From the NCBI GenBank assembly GCA_963573305.1, contig OY754335.1:56937985-57001984 (forward strand): a stretch of DNA of 64,000 nt, in the 5' to 3' direction. Every line of letters starts with the position of its first letter. Positions within the stretch are counted from its first letter, which is position 1. Both the position numbers and the translations under genes were made by a program. The notes under the pieces were generated by a model. That model saw only the letters and a list, made by a program, of their open reading frames with translations, was not told the origin of the DNA and did not search any database. Origin of the DNA: Pyrrhosoma nymphula. Taxonomy: Eukaryota; Arthropoda; Insecta; Odonata; Coenagrionidae. This document shows, piece after piece, positions 24,821-36,064 of this stretch.

Positions 24821-27800
24821 ACTCATAATTTTTTAAGTCATTAATTGTTCTTGACGACGCCATGATAGAAAAAGACAAAACAGCAACAGCATTTGAACTT
24901 ATTCGCACGTTAATGGTGGAGATTTTACATCTAAGCGCGGGAAATAAGCACGAATTTTTAAAAATTATTATCGCAATATATCATTTTACAAACTAATTAC
25001 GACTGTTTGTTTCTTAATACATGCTTTGATACGGCGGCCTAATGCCAAACGTGATCCAGAAATATTCATATTTGCTCACAAACAATTAGCCATTCTTAAC
25101 ATGACCATGGCATCAGTGCCCACTAACTCAGTGCTAAAATTGCATACTAGTTTCATACCACTTAAATCCTAGATTAATCCGGTCTTATGCTATAGGCAAT
25201 AAAAATTTGACATTGATCGCTTAGAAGCTGATTCAATCATATTCCATCTTTTGAAAGTTATATCGAACATTAACTTCCGGAAGGTACTGAATTTGAAAGA
25301 CGGAATTTTCTTCCGTTGTTCTCTTTGAAATACCTCTCCTCAATGCTGACAGCATATTTACTTGCACATAAAATTCCTGATCCTGTACTATACCGAAGGT
25401 AGGTTTAATATATTGAAGGTACAGTTAACGTTTAACTCAACTCGTGACGACTCAATCGCATGAATTTGCTTCTTGCCTTTTTATGTCATTGTGACCGTCA
25501 GTTCACTTGACATCAATTTGAGGGCGCTTTTTCCAGTACGTTATCCACTCAATTTTTACTCTATTATGTTGGAAAGGACGGAGGAGAATGGATGGAGACA
25601 ACGAGAGAGAGAGAGAGAGAGAGTGAGAGAGGGAAACCAAACTACTTTGAGAAAAAGACACGAGGCACACACAATGCGGTTAAAATCACCCATCGCAACC
25701 AGGGACCCTATCTTGAGATCTCACTGTCAGATGAGTTGAAATGGGACGGCAGGTAGTGGCGAGTCTTTCCTCATCTCAAAGTGCGAGCGGTGGCAGCAAT
25801 CAGAAAGGTTTTCTGACTGATTCTCCACACAAAACGACCTTCCTATCACGTTTCCCCGGATTTGGAACGTTCCATAGCCTACTATGTCCCGAAGTCGCCC
25901 ACTAACTAACGCGCCACTAACTTTTGCGACAGCTATATTGTGAACCTTTAATTCCATAAATTGCTGGTTTCCTAAATTATCCTACCAAACAACCTTGCGG
26001 GGGCTCGCGGGATAGCTCGCAGAAGTAAATGAGTTGCAGAATGACAGTTTCGTAATGGAGCATTCCATTCTCACTTATTTAACCAAACGGACTGCGGCCG
26101 TTCGAATCTCATCCAGTTCATAAATTGAGTAGGTGTTCGTCGCAAAACAGCTATTTCGACTCAATGGCCATTGGTATTTACAAGATGAATGGAAAACCAA
26201 AATTTAAATAAGACTGTGAAGGTAAATTACATTTCACAAGCGATTTGTTTGCCATTTTACATAAATAAAATCAGTATTAAGCTTCGATCGCTAGTAGCCT
26301 CCAGCGAAACCGATCCCCAAGTAATATTTTTCCCACTAAGCCCTATGAAATTGGTTCATCTGGCGTTTGCAATCTTCTCAGTCCTCTCCCCTTTGTATTT
26401 TTAATTGCATGGACGCGAAAATAGACATTATAATTTCTTAATGAGTTGACAAAAGACTTCTTCGAGCCTTTTTAAAGCTTTCACAAGGAAAATATATAAT
26501 ATTACGCCAAAAGTGTTCTTTACGTCCACCAAAACAGGGTAGAATATATTCATTTTTCATTTCTCAAAATGCTAGCAGATATCAGACTGAATTGGTTAAG
26601 GTTAACCATGTAATCTGCGACATAGACGAGATTATATCACTCTTTTAAAAAAACTTACATTATTAAACGTTCTTATCGGTTATAATTATGAAACAGTCAA
26701 AGAAACAACTGAAAATAGTTTAAGGAATGAGATGCGCGGTAATGTTACTTGACGAGCTGAAAGGATTTTTAACCAAAATTTGAAATCCTGGCTGCTCTAG
26801 TGAGGGCAGATTTTAACACCAAGTCAGGATGGACAAAATAAACTGCAAGAATACATTCAAAAGCTTACTCAATTACTTAAATATATTGATAGCGCATAGT
26901 TTCATAGCAAATGAGTTTCTGGGGGATGGAAAACAAATCAAATAGTCACTGCGTAAAAATGATTTCTCGGACTTTCCTGCGGCAAATATCAATTGACTTT
27001 ATGGAAATGGAAGAGCCCAGTCGTCCAGATGCAATACTTTGTAGCTGTGAGCTCAGTTTATCTTGGCAGCCTTGACATCACCCGTGAACGCAAGTCTTCG
27101 CGTTGCCGAATGAAAGAGGACCAGAGGGGACTTTTCCGACAGCTCAGAAAGGTGGCGACAAGTGCAAGTGACATTCTCAAATAGGACGGCGCTCTTCCAC
27201 GAGATTCATTGTGCTATTTTTTCTTATGCTGTAAGAAATATTATGCACTCGTATTTTTTTTTAATATGCTCCAGTTAGGAGCAAGCATTTCATTAACTTA
27301 ACAGAAGTTGACCTTGAAAAATAATGTTCTTTTGAAACTTTTTTTATTCTTTTTTTTGCTGTGAAAATTCACCGAATTGAAAATGACAATGTTTGTATCC
27401 TATATTCATACAAAACTTACCCAGGTGAGGTTCGGGCAGGTATGGCGGTTGAGTTCTTACTTCTAACCAAAAGGGTTGGGATTCAATTACCGAGAATGGC
27501 GGAAATCTTTTCAGTGGAATCAGGATTCATGTTAAATACTTTTTCATCTAGCTAACGGATTATGTCTCCAATCAAAACTTCCTTAGTCGGTATGAAAAAG
27601 GTTCATTGATGAAGTCCATATTAACATTTGCATTAACAGCAATAGAGAGAATTTTAGTATATGCCAATAACAGATTGAAGATTTTGAAGTAGGCAACGAA
27701 AGTTTGCGACCTTGAGAACCATGGTAGTCAGACACGGAGACTACCTTATACTCCTCTGTTCGGAGCAAGCACTTCGGAATCTTCAGGCCAATATGTTTTG

Positions 27801-27860
27801 CTACCACTGCAAAGGTTACCTACCTTCCGCTTCAACTAGTCAACCAACCGATGCTCTATC
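24821..27860. other. Intergenic DNA with a GA microsatellite
   Basis: A (GA)n run at about 25603-25629 is the only clear structure. A CGTTCGAATCTC string near 26099 resembles a B box, but no tRNA-like context is visible. The open frame 26993-27184 (63 codons) and others here are unrecognised. Confidence 0.45.
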
Positions 27861-28250
27861 ACCTTCCAGACACGCGGGTCGTTTCGGTAGTGGCTTGAAT
27901 GGACGGGTATTGATGACACCGTGACCGTAGCTTCCACCGACACTCCCCGAGATCCCGCGCGTCACCGCATCCAAAACCCTTCTCCAAGGAGAGGATCCGA
28001 GTCACTTGCCACCGCTGCCTCCGAACCGCTCCGTTATCCCTTCGCGTCCAATTTCACTCCTAATCTCCGCGAGCACTCCCTGTCTCGAGGAAACGTATCA
28101 CACGCCACCTGCCTCTCCTCTTACCCAATCCCGATTCGAACATACCACCAGGTGTAAACACACTTCCCGTATCACAGATAAAAAGGAGTGGCCGTCGAGA
28201 AACGACCGACAGAAGTGGCATACTGAGTGGAATGGGTCTGACTTGCAGTG
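27860..28250. promoter_or_regulatory. CpG-rich block
   Basis: GC- and CpG-rich over about 390 bases, bounded by AT-rich DNA. Overlapping frames of 70-81 codons are open on both strands without a recognisable product. It could be a small CpG island. No adjacent exon was identified. Confidence 0.25.
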
Positions 28251-30020
28251 AGGAATACACGGTATTATATATAAATAAACAGAAATATTTCAATTAATAT
28301 TTCTGAAAATATTAATATGAAAATTCTATTTATACATTTTTTAATAATTACAAGAAATGCACGTAGACTAAAAATATTCATTTTAAATTACTCCATATCC
28401 CTCTAGTGATAGTAATATCAGTCAATTCGAAGCGTTTGTATATACGTAACCACACAACGACCCACAGTCGGATAACCGTCTGTGTGTCGGGTTTCGCGTG
28501 ACGCTAGACTTTCACGAGATTACCCCTCATCCATGAGAAGTGTTCCACTTCAACAAAGACAAAATAGTTGCTCGCTCACTCACACAGAAAATCTATATTA
28601 TCCCTACGCCTCTGCACTACGGCTATACGGGAGTCATTATAGCTGCAATAGATCTTTTTTATAGTATTTTCTCTGCTTCTTTTAGATACTCTACTTTTGG
28701 ACCAGAAACTCGTAGTTTTGGCAATAAGCAACGAGGTTTTTTTTCAAAAATGATGAGAATTATTTGGAGTGATCACAATGAACTGAAACGAAAAAAAATC
28801 GCTGCGTAAAGCAAAAAACACTATGAGGTTCGTACGAGGGATAGATTAACAATGGTATCCAGAATAAATAAAAGGAGAGTTAACTCATAAATCCTAGGTT
28901 GGATCGCTTTAAGAACTTATCAATATGGAAAATTTACTTCGCCACGGAGCTTTTCCACCAAGCGGGCCTTCCTTCTGCACATGACAGACAACCTTGCTCC
29001 CTCAGAACAACTTCTTTGTAACAACACTCTCACCAGGACTATTGCTAGAGTGGATCGATTGAAAGAGCAGCGCCACAAAGTCAAAAGACTTCCCCTCGCC
29101 CCACTCTCCCTTAGAAAGAAGGAAGGCAAATGCTTCAGCGGATCGGGAGTATGCAAGGGAGGGGGTGGGGCGGAGAAGATGATGGCACTTTTCTTGCTTG
29201 GACAGTTCACTGGCCTTCCCTGCTCACCCGTCGCGACCTAACACTTTTCGTCCCGTCCTTCGGCGTTGCCTTTCCCATTTCACCATCGGTGATGAGCTCA
29301 TATATTTTTTTGGACCCTCGGAATCGACTGCGACGCATTTTTTATTCGATCTCCAGAATTCTAATGTCGCCCACATCTTGAAATGCTCCTCGACCACATT
29401 CACTCATGGAGTATTTTCGGTATTTCGAATAAAATGGGTGCTAAAGCCTCCGATGCTATGACCTTAATGGTCTTCGACGTGAGGGAATATTATCTACGAT
29501 TATAGGTCGCTCATTAGATTATGGTTTGTTTTTATATGCGTAAACTCGGCTTACGCGAGTAAACTAGAGCTATGGGCTTATGATGACTGATCTTGATCTT
29601 GATCTTCACTTTGATCTTGATTCGTAGAGCACCATTAATAAGCATTCAGGAGTTGTGAAATTATCTATTCAATTACTCTGGTCCTCATAGCTGCGGCTCC
29701 TGCCCTGAATTATCCTTGTTTCAATCGTTAGATTAGTTAAGTGCAGCCCTCTATTCTTTCCTATTGTTTCAGCCTCCTACGTCCTGATATTTCTTCTTTT
29801 CCATACCTTTCTTTATTATTTCCATCTAGGTATCACATGGTCTTCCTCGTGGAATCTTTCTTTCGATTCTCCCTCGGTTATGTTCTAGACAAATGCATTG
29901 TGTCTCAGTGTGTGTCCAACCCTCCTGGCTCTCTATTGTTTCTCTAAGTTCCATATATGTCTTTCTTCTTCAGTTCCTCTACACATTTCTTCAATCTTTA
30001 TTTTATCAGTTCAGTGTTTC
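28251..30020. other. Intergenic DNA
   Basis: 28920-29460 is moderately GC-rich with several open frames of 83-96 codons, none recognisable. A CTTGAT hexamer is repeated imperfectly at about 29590-29622. Nothing else is supported. Confidence 0.45.
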
Positions 30021-30180
30021 TTAATCCTTTCGCTGCGAACGACGTTTTAAAACGGCGTAAATATTTCTACGCAAGAGAACGAACGACGTTTATAAACTTC
30101 GCTGCCGCTTAGGTAGCCATAATCAGGTTCTGTGTGTCATTCTAAACAGGACAGGAGCACTGCAGTCCTGTTTTAAAGTA
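30021..30180 (+). mobile_element. Possible piggyBac-like end with TTAA and hairpins
   Basis: TTAA at 30021-30024 is followed by TCCTTTCGCTGCGAACGACG, which resembles the CCYT-type ends of piggyBac-like elements. A near-perfect palindrome (ACGACGTTTTAAAACGGCGT, 30039-30058) and a degenerate second copy of the GAACGACGTTT motif follow. A 9-bp stem AAACAGGAC / GTCCTGTTT spans 30144-30173. No matching opposite end was found, so this may be a solo or truncated terminus. Confidence 0.35.
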
Positions 30181-30464
30181 GAGAGTAGTGCAGAGAGTAG
30201 ATCATGTAGTGGGTTATTAAATAAGAGGTAACCGTAAATATTGGTAGGAATGGGAGCTTTTTTTAAATTAATTAATTAAAGTATTAGTAATACTATCCAC
30301 TTGCTGGCTCTTTACCAGTACGCATGTTTGCAGGTCCATTTACGTAGCACTCTTCCAGTTTCTGGTTTGATTGCGTACTGTTCTCCCGACTGCTTTCTTG
30401 TCTACGCCTAGCGGCCGGGGCAACGTGCGAGGTCCTGATTTGAACTGGGATGAGTGCTGCGTGC

Positions 30465-30535
30465 TTGGCGTGGAATCACCCCGTGCCACACCTCCGTAGT
30501 GGAGGCTTGCACGGTACTTCGTAGATGTAGATGAA
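30465..30535 (+). mobile_element. CR1-like LINE 3' tail
   Basis: The plus strand reads CACCCCGTGCCACACC, then a GC-rich hairpin with TGGAGGCTTGCACGGTAC, then TTCGTAGATGTAGATG. This is the same 3' UTR end and TGTAGATG tail found on the minus strand at 5.6 kb and 21.5 kb. Coding sequence upstream is not recognisable, so only the 3' terminus is called. Confidence 0.65.
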
Positions 30536-31060
30536 GACCTACACAATAATACGCCAAATCTGCGGATACCTCCCTCTTCATGCATTGGCATAGAGAATTG
30601 CTTACATCAATATTTTCACGCAGTGCAAAGTCCTCCCCACCCAGCGGGCAACAGTAATAGCTCTTGGTGCCAAAAAAGCACGACATTAGGGGAACCTCTC
30701 CAATAAGTACTATTCCGAGCTGCAAAAACTCAGGGCAATCAGCGCTTGGCTGTGTCTACTTAAATAAGTTTGTATTATAATTGTAATTACTTAAAGATAG
30801 CCGATCGTTATCAAATGATTCGCTATGCAACAGGTACTTGCACCTATTTAACACATTGGAAACCGAGATATAAACCTTTCCAAGCAAAAAATATTTCGGG
30901 ATCCGTAAGTCCCATCTCCAATTGGTATTTCTTGATTTCTGGCCACTGGCTCTTAAACACCATGAAAATAAGAATATTCCACAATGCTCTGTCTTAAACT
31001 ATGTTTACGCACCATTTATCCCACAAAATTGAAGATAGCTGAAATTATGGAGACTGGTGA
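30536..31060. other. Intergenic DNA
   Basis: No feature supported. Confidence 0.5.
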
Positions 31061-31065
31061 GGGTA

Positions 31066-31260
31066 AAAGGTATTATTTTCAATAATACCTTCAATCATCA
31101 CCATGCTAAATTATTTTTATACTTTAATATATCACCATACGTTTTTATTATTTTTCAAACCCTGAAGATAGTTTCAAAATAATCCAAAACGTCGGCAAAG
31201 AGTTTAATTGAAATTGAATTGACCAAAAACCTCAAGAATAATTAATCAGGGTATTATTTT
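31066..31260 (+). repeat. Repeat C with CTGAAGATA...AAACGTCGGC motif
   Basis: 31160-31195 reads CCCTGAAGATAG, then AAAACGTCGGC, then a tail containing TTTAATTGAAATTGAATTGACC. That tail lines up with the right arm of palindrome B at 33.4 kb, so the two are copies of one family. A short perfect hairpin AAGGTATTATT / AATAATACCTT lies upstream at about 31068-31093. GGTATTATTTT occurs on both sides (about 31071 and 31249). Confidence 0.55.
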
Positions 31261-32740
31261 ACCTGAAAATGAACTTGATAAATTGTTTACCTAAATGAGT
31301 ACATTTTTGTATGAATATAATTCTAGAATAATAATTTATTTGTGTGAATTTATTGCAAAGTCATTTGAAAGGGATGATATAACGTGAAATGAGTATACTA
31401 TTATATTATATAGTACATTTTATATAATTACGAATACTTTAATCACTCTCACTACGCGCGACATCAATATATAGAGAAAGACGCAACGATACACGGCTCC
31501 CTTATTCCTAAAATGTCGATCACCCCCTTTTACTCAGTTCTCCCAGTACGATTCTCCATCTCCCTTCAGGCACCATCATTTCCCACCTTCCCGCGACGAC
31601 ATTCCCTTTGGAGTCAAATCTTCTACTTCCTCATGCGTCCGACCCAAGCATAAAGGAACCGCTCCGTCACCGATAGCCCCCCCATCGCCACTTTTCAACT
31701 CGCCTCTTTGTCGACGAAGGTCACAAAACCCTTCCCCCATGACGACAAAGATGCCTCCCGCGAGGGAAGGGAAAAGGAGGAAGAACTAGCGAATTCCTAT
31801 CCAACGCCGTGGCCGAGCGAAACCCTTTCTCTCGCCAAAGTCATTTCCTTTTGACCCGCAATCATCCTTCCCTCTTGACCACCCCCTTAATTCCTCCTCT
31901 TCCTTTGCAGAGAGGGGTACAAGGATGAGAAAGACAAGGGACCAGTTCAAATGTGTGACATCCGCATCTAACCATATTGACTTAGGACGCAACCAGAGGG
32001 TATCGGATTAAAAACAGGTTAAAAATGTTCTTTATTACGTGTGTGGAAAAGATACCACATGCGGTTGTGATGAAAGCCTGGAAACAATAGGTGGTGTTGT
32101 CTTGTTATTTTTATATCTGCATGCATATGATTATTCATGTATTATTTGTCTGTAATTCTGTTTTCATTTAGCATGCTTTGCACGTGAGTATGACTGAAAT
32201 TTAACTAATTGCCCTCGTGACGTACGTATGCAAAGTCCATTCCACAGGAGTAGAAAGTAAGTTAGAAGCCGTATTGTGAGTGTAACTTCCGTAAAAACAT
32301 GTTACTTAAGGTAGTTTGAGCGAAATATCACTCTGCATGAATTTCGCTGTCATTGCTTAATTTTTATAGATTTGCAAAATAAGGTCCGGCTGTGAAGGCG
32401 TTTTCAGCGGAGTGTGAACAATGAGTAAAATTATAATTTTACAAATGTACATTTAGTTAATTTCTGAGAATTTCATTAATTTAAAACTAAGATTTTTCAC
32501 CCTTAATATTACATGAAGTTAATATTACAATATTAACTTCATGGGTCTTACAGGTGCTTAAATTTAAAAATAAAACTTTAATATGGTATTGAAAATGGCT
32601 AAGGAATACTCTCAATAAAACTACCTTAACAGTATATTTAGTAAAATTGATAATAAATGCGTGTTATTATGTTCGACAGTTTATGCACACCTATAGTGGA
32701 GTGTCCCCCTACCACACACTCTTGATGTAGTTTTCTGCGT
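31261..32740. other. Intergenic DNA with a perfect short palindrome
   Basis: 32512-32543 is a perfect inverted repeat with 15-bp arms (CATGAAGTTAATATT) and a 2-base loop. 31490-31960 is GC-richer and pyrimidine-rich on the plus strand. No gene recognised. Confidence 0.5.
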
Positions 32741-32749
32741 CTCAGGTTG

Positions 32750-33025
32750 TTGCAGATGAAGTATGGGGGCTAGAATACTAGCTTTTCAAATACAGGACCA
32801 CGGTTCAAGTCCCGGCAGTGGCGGATGATATTTTAGTGGAATCCCAAAACATACATGAATACGTGAAGGCTTGTTGAATGGGACATTAGACATCCCTCGA
32901 TGTATTTCGTTATTGGTAATAGGACAATGCCTACGCCGTGTTTATCTCTGCCCTTCCTCTTTTTCCCCACTATCCCTAATGGTTCAAATGTAACCAAGGT
33001 CTCCAAACCAACCGAAGTGCGTAAC
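32750..33025 (+). mobile_element. tRNA-derived SINE, copy 1
   Basis: A B-box-like GGTTCAAGTCC lies at 32802-32812, preceded by tRNA-like sequence. The body reads CCGGCAGTGGCGGATGATATTTT, split here as CCGGCAGTGG and GATGATATTTT, then GGAATCCC, GGGACATTAGACATCC, TTTCGTTA and CAATGCCTACGCCG. The same blocks in the same order occur on the minus strand at 61.9-62.2 kb. Two diverged copies of about 280-320 bp with a Pol III promoter-like head define a SINE family. Confidence 0.75.
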
Positions 33026-33089
33026 AATATTCACCGGTATTGCACTGAACGCCCAGACTAGCACGGAAGGCGCCCCATGTGATTCCCAC

Positions 33090-33237
33090 AAGGAGGTGGA
33101 AGGAAGATTGTTAAAAGTTATGGCTTTCCGTTCCGCGGGCCAGTATTCGAATCCTGGCAGGAGCGGAGTTGTTATTTAGTCGAACATCAATCCCTAATTA
33201 AGTGCTGTGAGGAGAGCGGAGTTGTTATTAAGTCGTT
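33090..33237 (+). mobile_element. Second tRNA-derived SINE, interrupted by a palindrome
   Basis: TATTCGAATCC at 33144-33154 is a near B box in tRNA-like context (GCGGGCCAG before, TGGCAGGAGCGG after). The body TTATTTAGTCGAACATCAATCCC (33173-33195) recurs almost exactly at 33483-33505, after palindrome B. GCGGAGTTGTTATT also occurs twice, at about 33163 and 33218. The simplest reading is a tandemly duplicated SINE body split by insertion of the palindrome. Confidence 0.5.
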
Positions 33238-33270
33238 TTTGAGGTTGATCTTGACCATGAAGTTATTAAT

Positions 33271-33481
33271 CAGATTGGGTTTTTTTGGAGATTTGGTCAA
33301 TTAAAAATAAAAAAACTTCAACCAACGTTTTGACCTTTAATTAGATCATCATCAGGTCTTCAGCTTATAAAGGTTTCCTAGTGAAGCTGAAGCCCTGATG
33401 ATGATCTATTTAAAGGTCGAAACGTTGGCTGAAGTTTATTTATGTTTAATTGACCAAATCTCAAAAAAGAAACCCAATCTG
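33271..33481. repeat. Palindromic element B (about 96-bp arms)
   Basis: Left arm 33271-33366 and right arm 33384-33481 are inverted copies: CAGATTGGGTTT and AAACCCAATCTG mark the outer ends, and CTTCAGCTT and AAGCTGAAG the inner ends. The loop is 17 bases. The right arm, read on the plus strand, carries CCTGATGATGATCT, then AAAGGTCGAAACGTTGGC. The order CTGATGA, stem, GAAA, ACGT matches a hammerhead core. The tail TTTAATTGACC is shared with repeat C. Confidence 0.85.
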
Positions 33482-35660
33482 GTTATTTAGTCGAACATCA
33501 ATCCCGAATTAAGGGCTGAGAGGAGTGAAGTTCTATAGAGCGTTCCACATTTAGTTGTCAGTATGAATCTTGTGGAGAACGTAGTTGGCAAACTTACGCT
33601 CGGTGTGGTCACATGTACACCTTGAGGGATTATTTCCAAAATCGCCCAATATTTTTGTAAGTTACTTTAGGAGAATTATATTAGCACATTGGAGGACTCC
33701 TAGGTGTTCAGTTAGTATACTACATGGCATTGTGTTATTTTTTCGGCTGCTATTGGCAACATCGCACCTCCGGCCTCATGGAGATTTACATGGAAAACGA
33801 ATTTCCAAAAGAGTCTATACTTTCAAAAAATATGAAACGCCCAATAGTGAAGTACACTAACCGTTGAATTGAACTCAAACGATGAACACCTTGGCGGCAT
33901 TGGTTAGAAAGTGTTATGCCTACGAAGAGTTTCTCTTTGCCCTTCCAAATATACCCTTTACAAACTCCTTCCTTTATCGACGTATCTTTCTGTCCTTATT
34001 GAAGCTAATGACCTCGGTTAAAGGTCGCTCCGACATAAAAAGGACAGGTAAACAAGGAGTGCGTTCCATAACTCCATAACATAACATTATTTATCGCAGG
34101 TCTAGTACCTATAGCAAGCAATTTAATCATTCGTAATAATCAGTAAGCTTATTCTCCGTGCCCGTAACTCAAAAATAATATATTAGTTGATATTGAGAAT
34201 AGTTCGCAGTATTCTCACTCCTGGATAGACAACCCGCCACACAATGACCCTGAGTCAAAAAGACTATATCAAAAGCCAAAGTTTATTTTGTAAAGTAAAA
34301 CATCGGTATTTTCACGATTTTCCATGAGATAAAATGAAACTTTTATTTGCAATGGCGACAAATTTCCGGTGTTTGAAGGAGTTTACAAACTAAACAATAA
34401 TAAAAAAGACGAGGATAAAAATATTTTAACGAACCGCAAAGATATGCAATAAAATAATGGTATAATTTTTATCCTCATTGGAAATAAACAAATTTCTTTT
34501 CCAGTGATTGGGAAATTACTGAAGAGCACATTAGGTAAATTGTTCCTTTCACGACAAAGGTTTTTCGACCTTGAAACCCTGGAAGTCACACTGCCTTAAT
34601 CTATCGTCCGGAGTAATTTCATAGGGAATGACCTCTTCCACTGAAATGGGCCTTGTATACAACTGCTACCATGTTTCGCTACTACTATACTACTCGCACA
34701 ATAGGACTGCGTTCAATAAATATCATAGAAGAAATTTCAAATTTACGATACAAAGATATACGCATTTGTGAACATTGTAGGCTCTGGAAACCTGCCGGGT
34801 TGGGAGGCACTTTTTTTTCGAAATTGAAAAAATAATATTTTCTTAAGTTTTTTCAACCAGTTTGTATATGCATATATAAATTTGATGCAACATATTTAAA
34901 TGTCCTCGTACACTGTGGGAATTTGATAAACTGAGGACCTCGAGGACGGCAATTTACCTGCGGTAAGAAGGCAAATTTTGAAAAGGCCATATTCATTGTT
35001 TGCCTTAGCCATTTATTTCTTTGGGGAAAAAACTGGAAATAAATTATATTTATAACGATACCCTGCAAGTGGTATTTTACAACGACAAATCATTAACTCG
35101 TCATTTCTATAGAAGTTTACTCGCATTCCTAATGCCACCTTAATGTTATGGAATCGATTTGTAATTGAACAAGAGTTTATTTATATTAAACACCAGCTGA
35201 TAACCCATACAAAATGACAGGCTAAGTACTCAGTCGATGCAAATCTTGTTTGTAATGATTTTATTTAAACATGTTTTGTGTAGAATATTTTAAGTGCAAC
35301 GTTGTTGACGAATGCTACGTGCTTGCCATGCAAATTTAACACTGGGCTCATGAGTTTGAGCTAAAGCGAGTTTATTTTTTCAATGTACTACTTATCTGGG
35401 TTGAAAATTGAAATTTCGGGATTTTTAAAGATAAATGAGAAGATATAAAAAATAAATGGAACCAAAACACCAACTAAATCAGTTAAGCCGTTTTCTTTAT
35501 CATTAGCATCTTCTCCTGGGCTTTTATTTGTACAAATTACATTTCTTAATTTTTAACGTAAGTGCCACACTACTGCACGGGGACAAGATACATTCTCGAA
35601 ATTGCACATGCGGAAATTTTCACTCGGAATTATTCCTCGAATATATCTAACAGCATCTTC
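33482..35660. other. AT-rich intergenic DNA
   Basis: After the second SINE-body copy (33483-33530) nothing is recognised. The open frame 33585-33860 (91 codons, plus) has no known domain. Confidence 0.45.
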
Positions 35661-35671
35661 TTTTTTTTATT

Positions 35672-36064
35672 TTGCACGCCAAAACACGCCCTGTCCGTTT
35701 CGTCACGAACCGGACCGGTCGAAGTTACCCATCCCCTTTCCATCCTTTCAGGGTCCCTTCTCCCCTATCCACCCAAAAAATGCCTCCTGCTCATCTCGTC
35801 CATAAAAACGCCCTTCCTCCTCGCCTTTTACCGCTCTCTCATCCCTCATCCATCCTCTCCCTTCATTTGAATTCAAGCCTGCGCGAGATTTTTTTTCTTT
35901 CCGGAAGACGTCTTCCCTCGCGTCTGCCTGCGTCGAGTGGTCTGTTTGGCGTGCGTGCAAGAACGCCCGGCGTCTCTTCGTTGATGATCCCCTCGGAGGC
36001 GGCGGTGGTGACTTTGAGACGTGAGGTGAGGCGATTCCTTTTTGGCGAGTGTTTACCGCTATGA
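35672..36064 (+). CDS. 130-codon open frame in a CpG-rich block; doubtful
   Basis: The block 35680-36050 is GC- and CpG-rich. The plus-strand frame starts at an ATG at 35672 and is rich in R, S, P and L, without a recognisable domain. Two other plus-strand frames (102 and 67 codons) and a minus-strand frame overlap it, which argues that composition alone keeps them open. A CpG island or untranslated first exon is as likely as a protein. A GTGAGG string near 36022 could be a splice donor, but this is weak. Confidence 0.2.
   Translation: MHAKTRPVRFVTNRTGRSYPSPFHPFRVPSPLSTQKMPPAHLVHKNALPPRLLPLSHPSSILSLHLNSSLREIFFLSGRRLPSRLPASSGLFGVRARTPGVSSLMIPSEAAVVTLRREVRRFLFGECLPL

Noticed and set aside
29590..29622. 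CTTGAT hexamer run as a CRISPR-like or regulatory array
   Set aside because: Short imperfect microsatellite without spacers.
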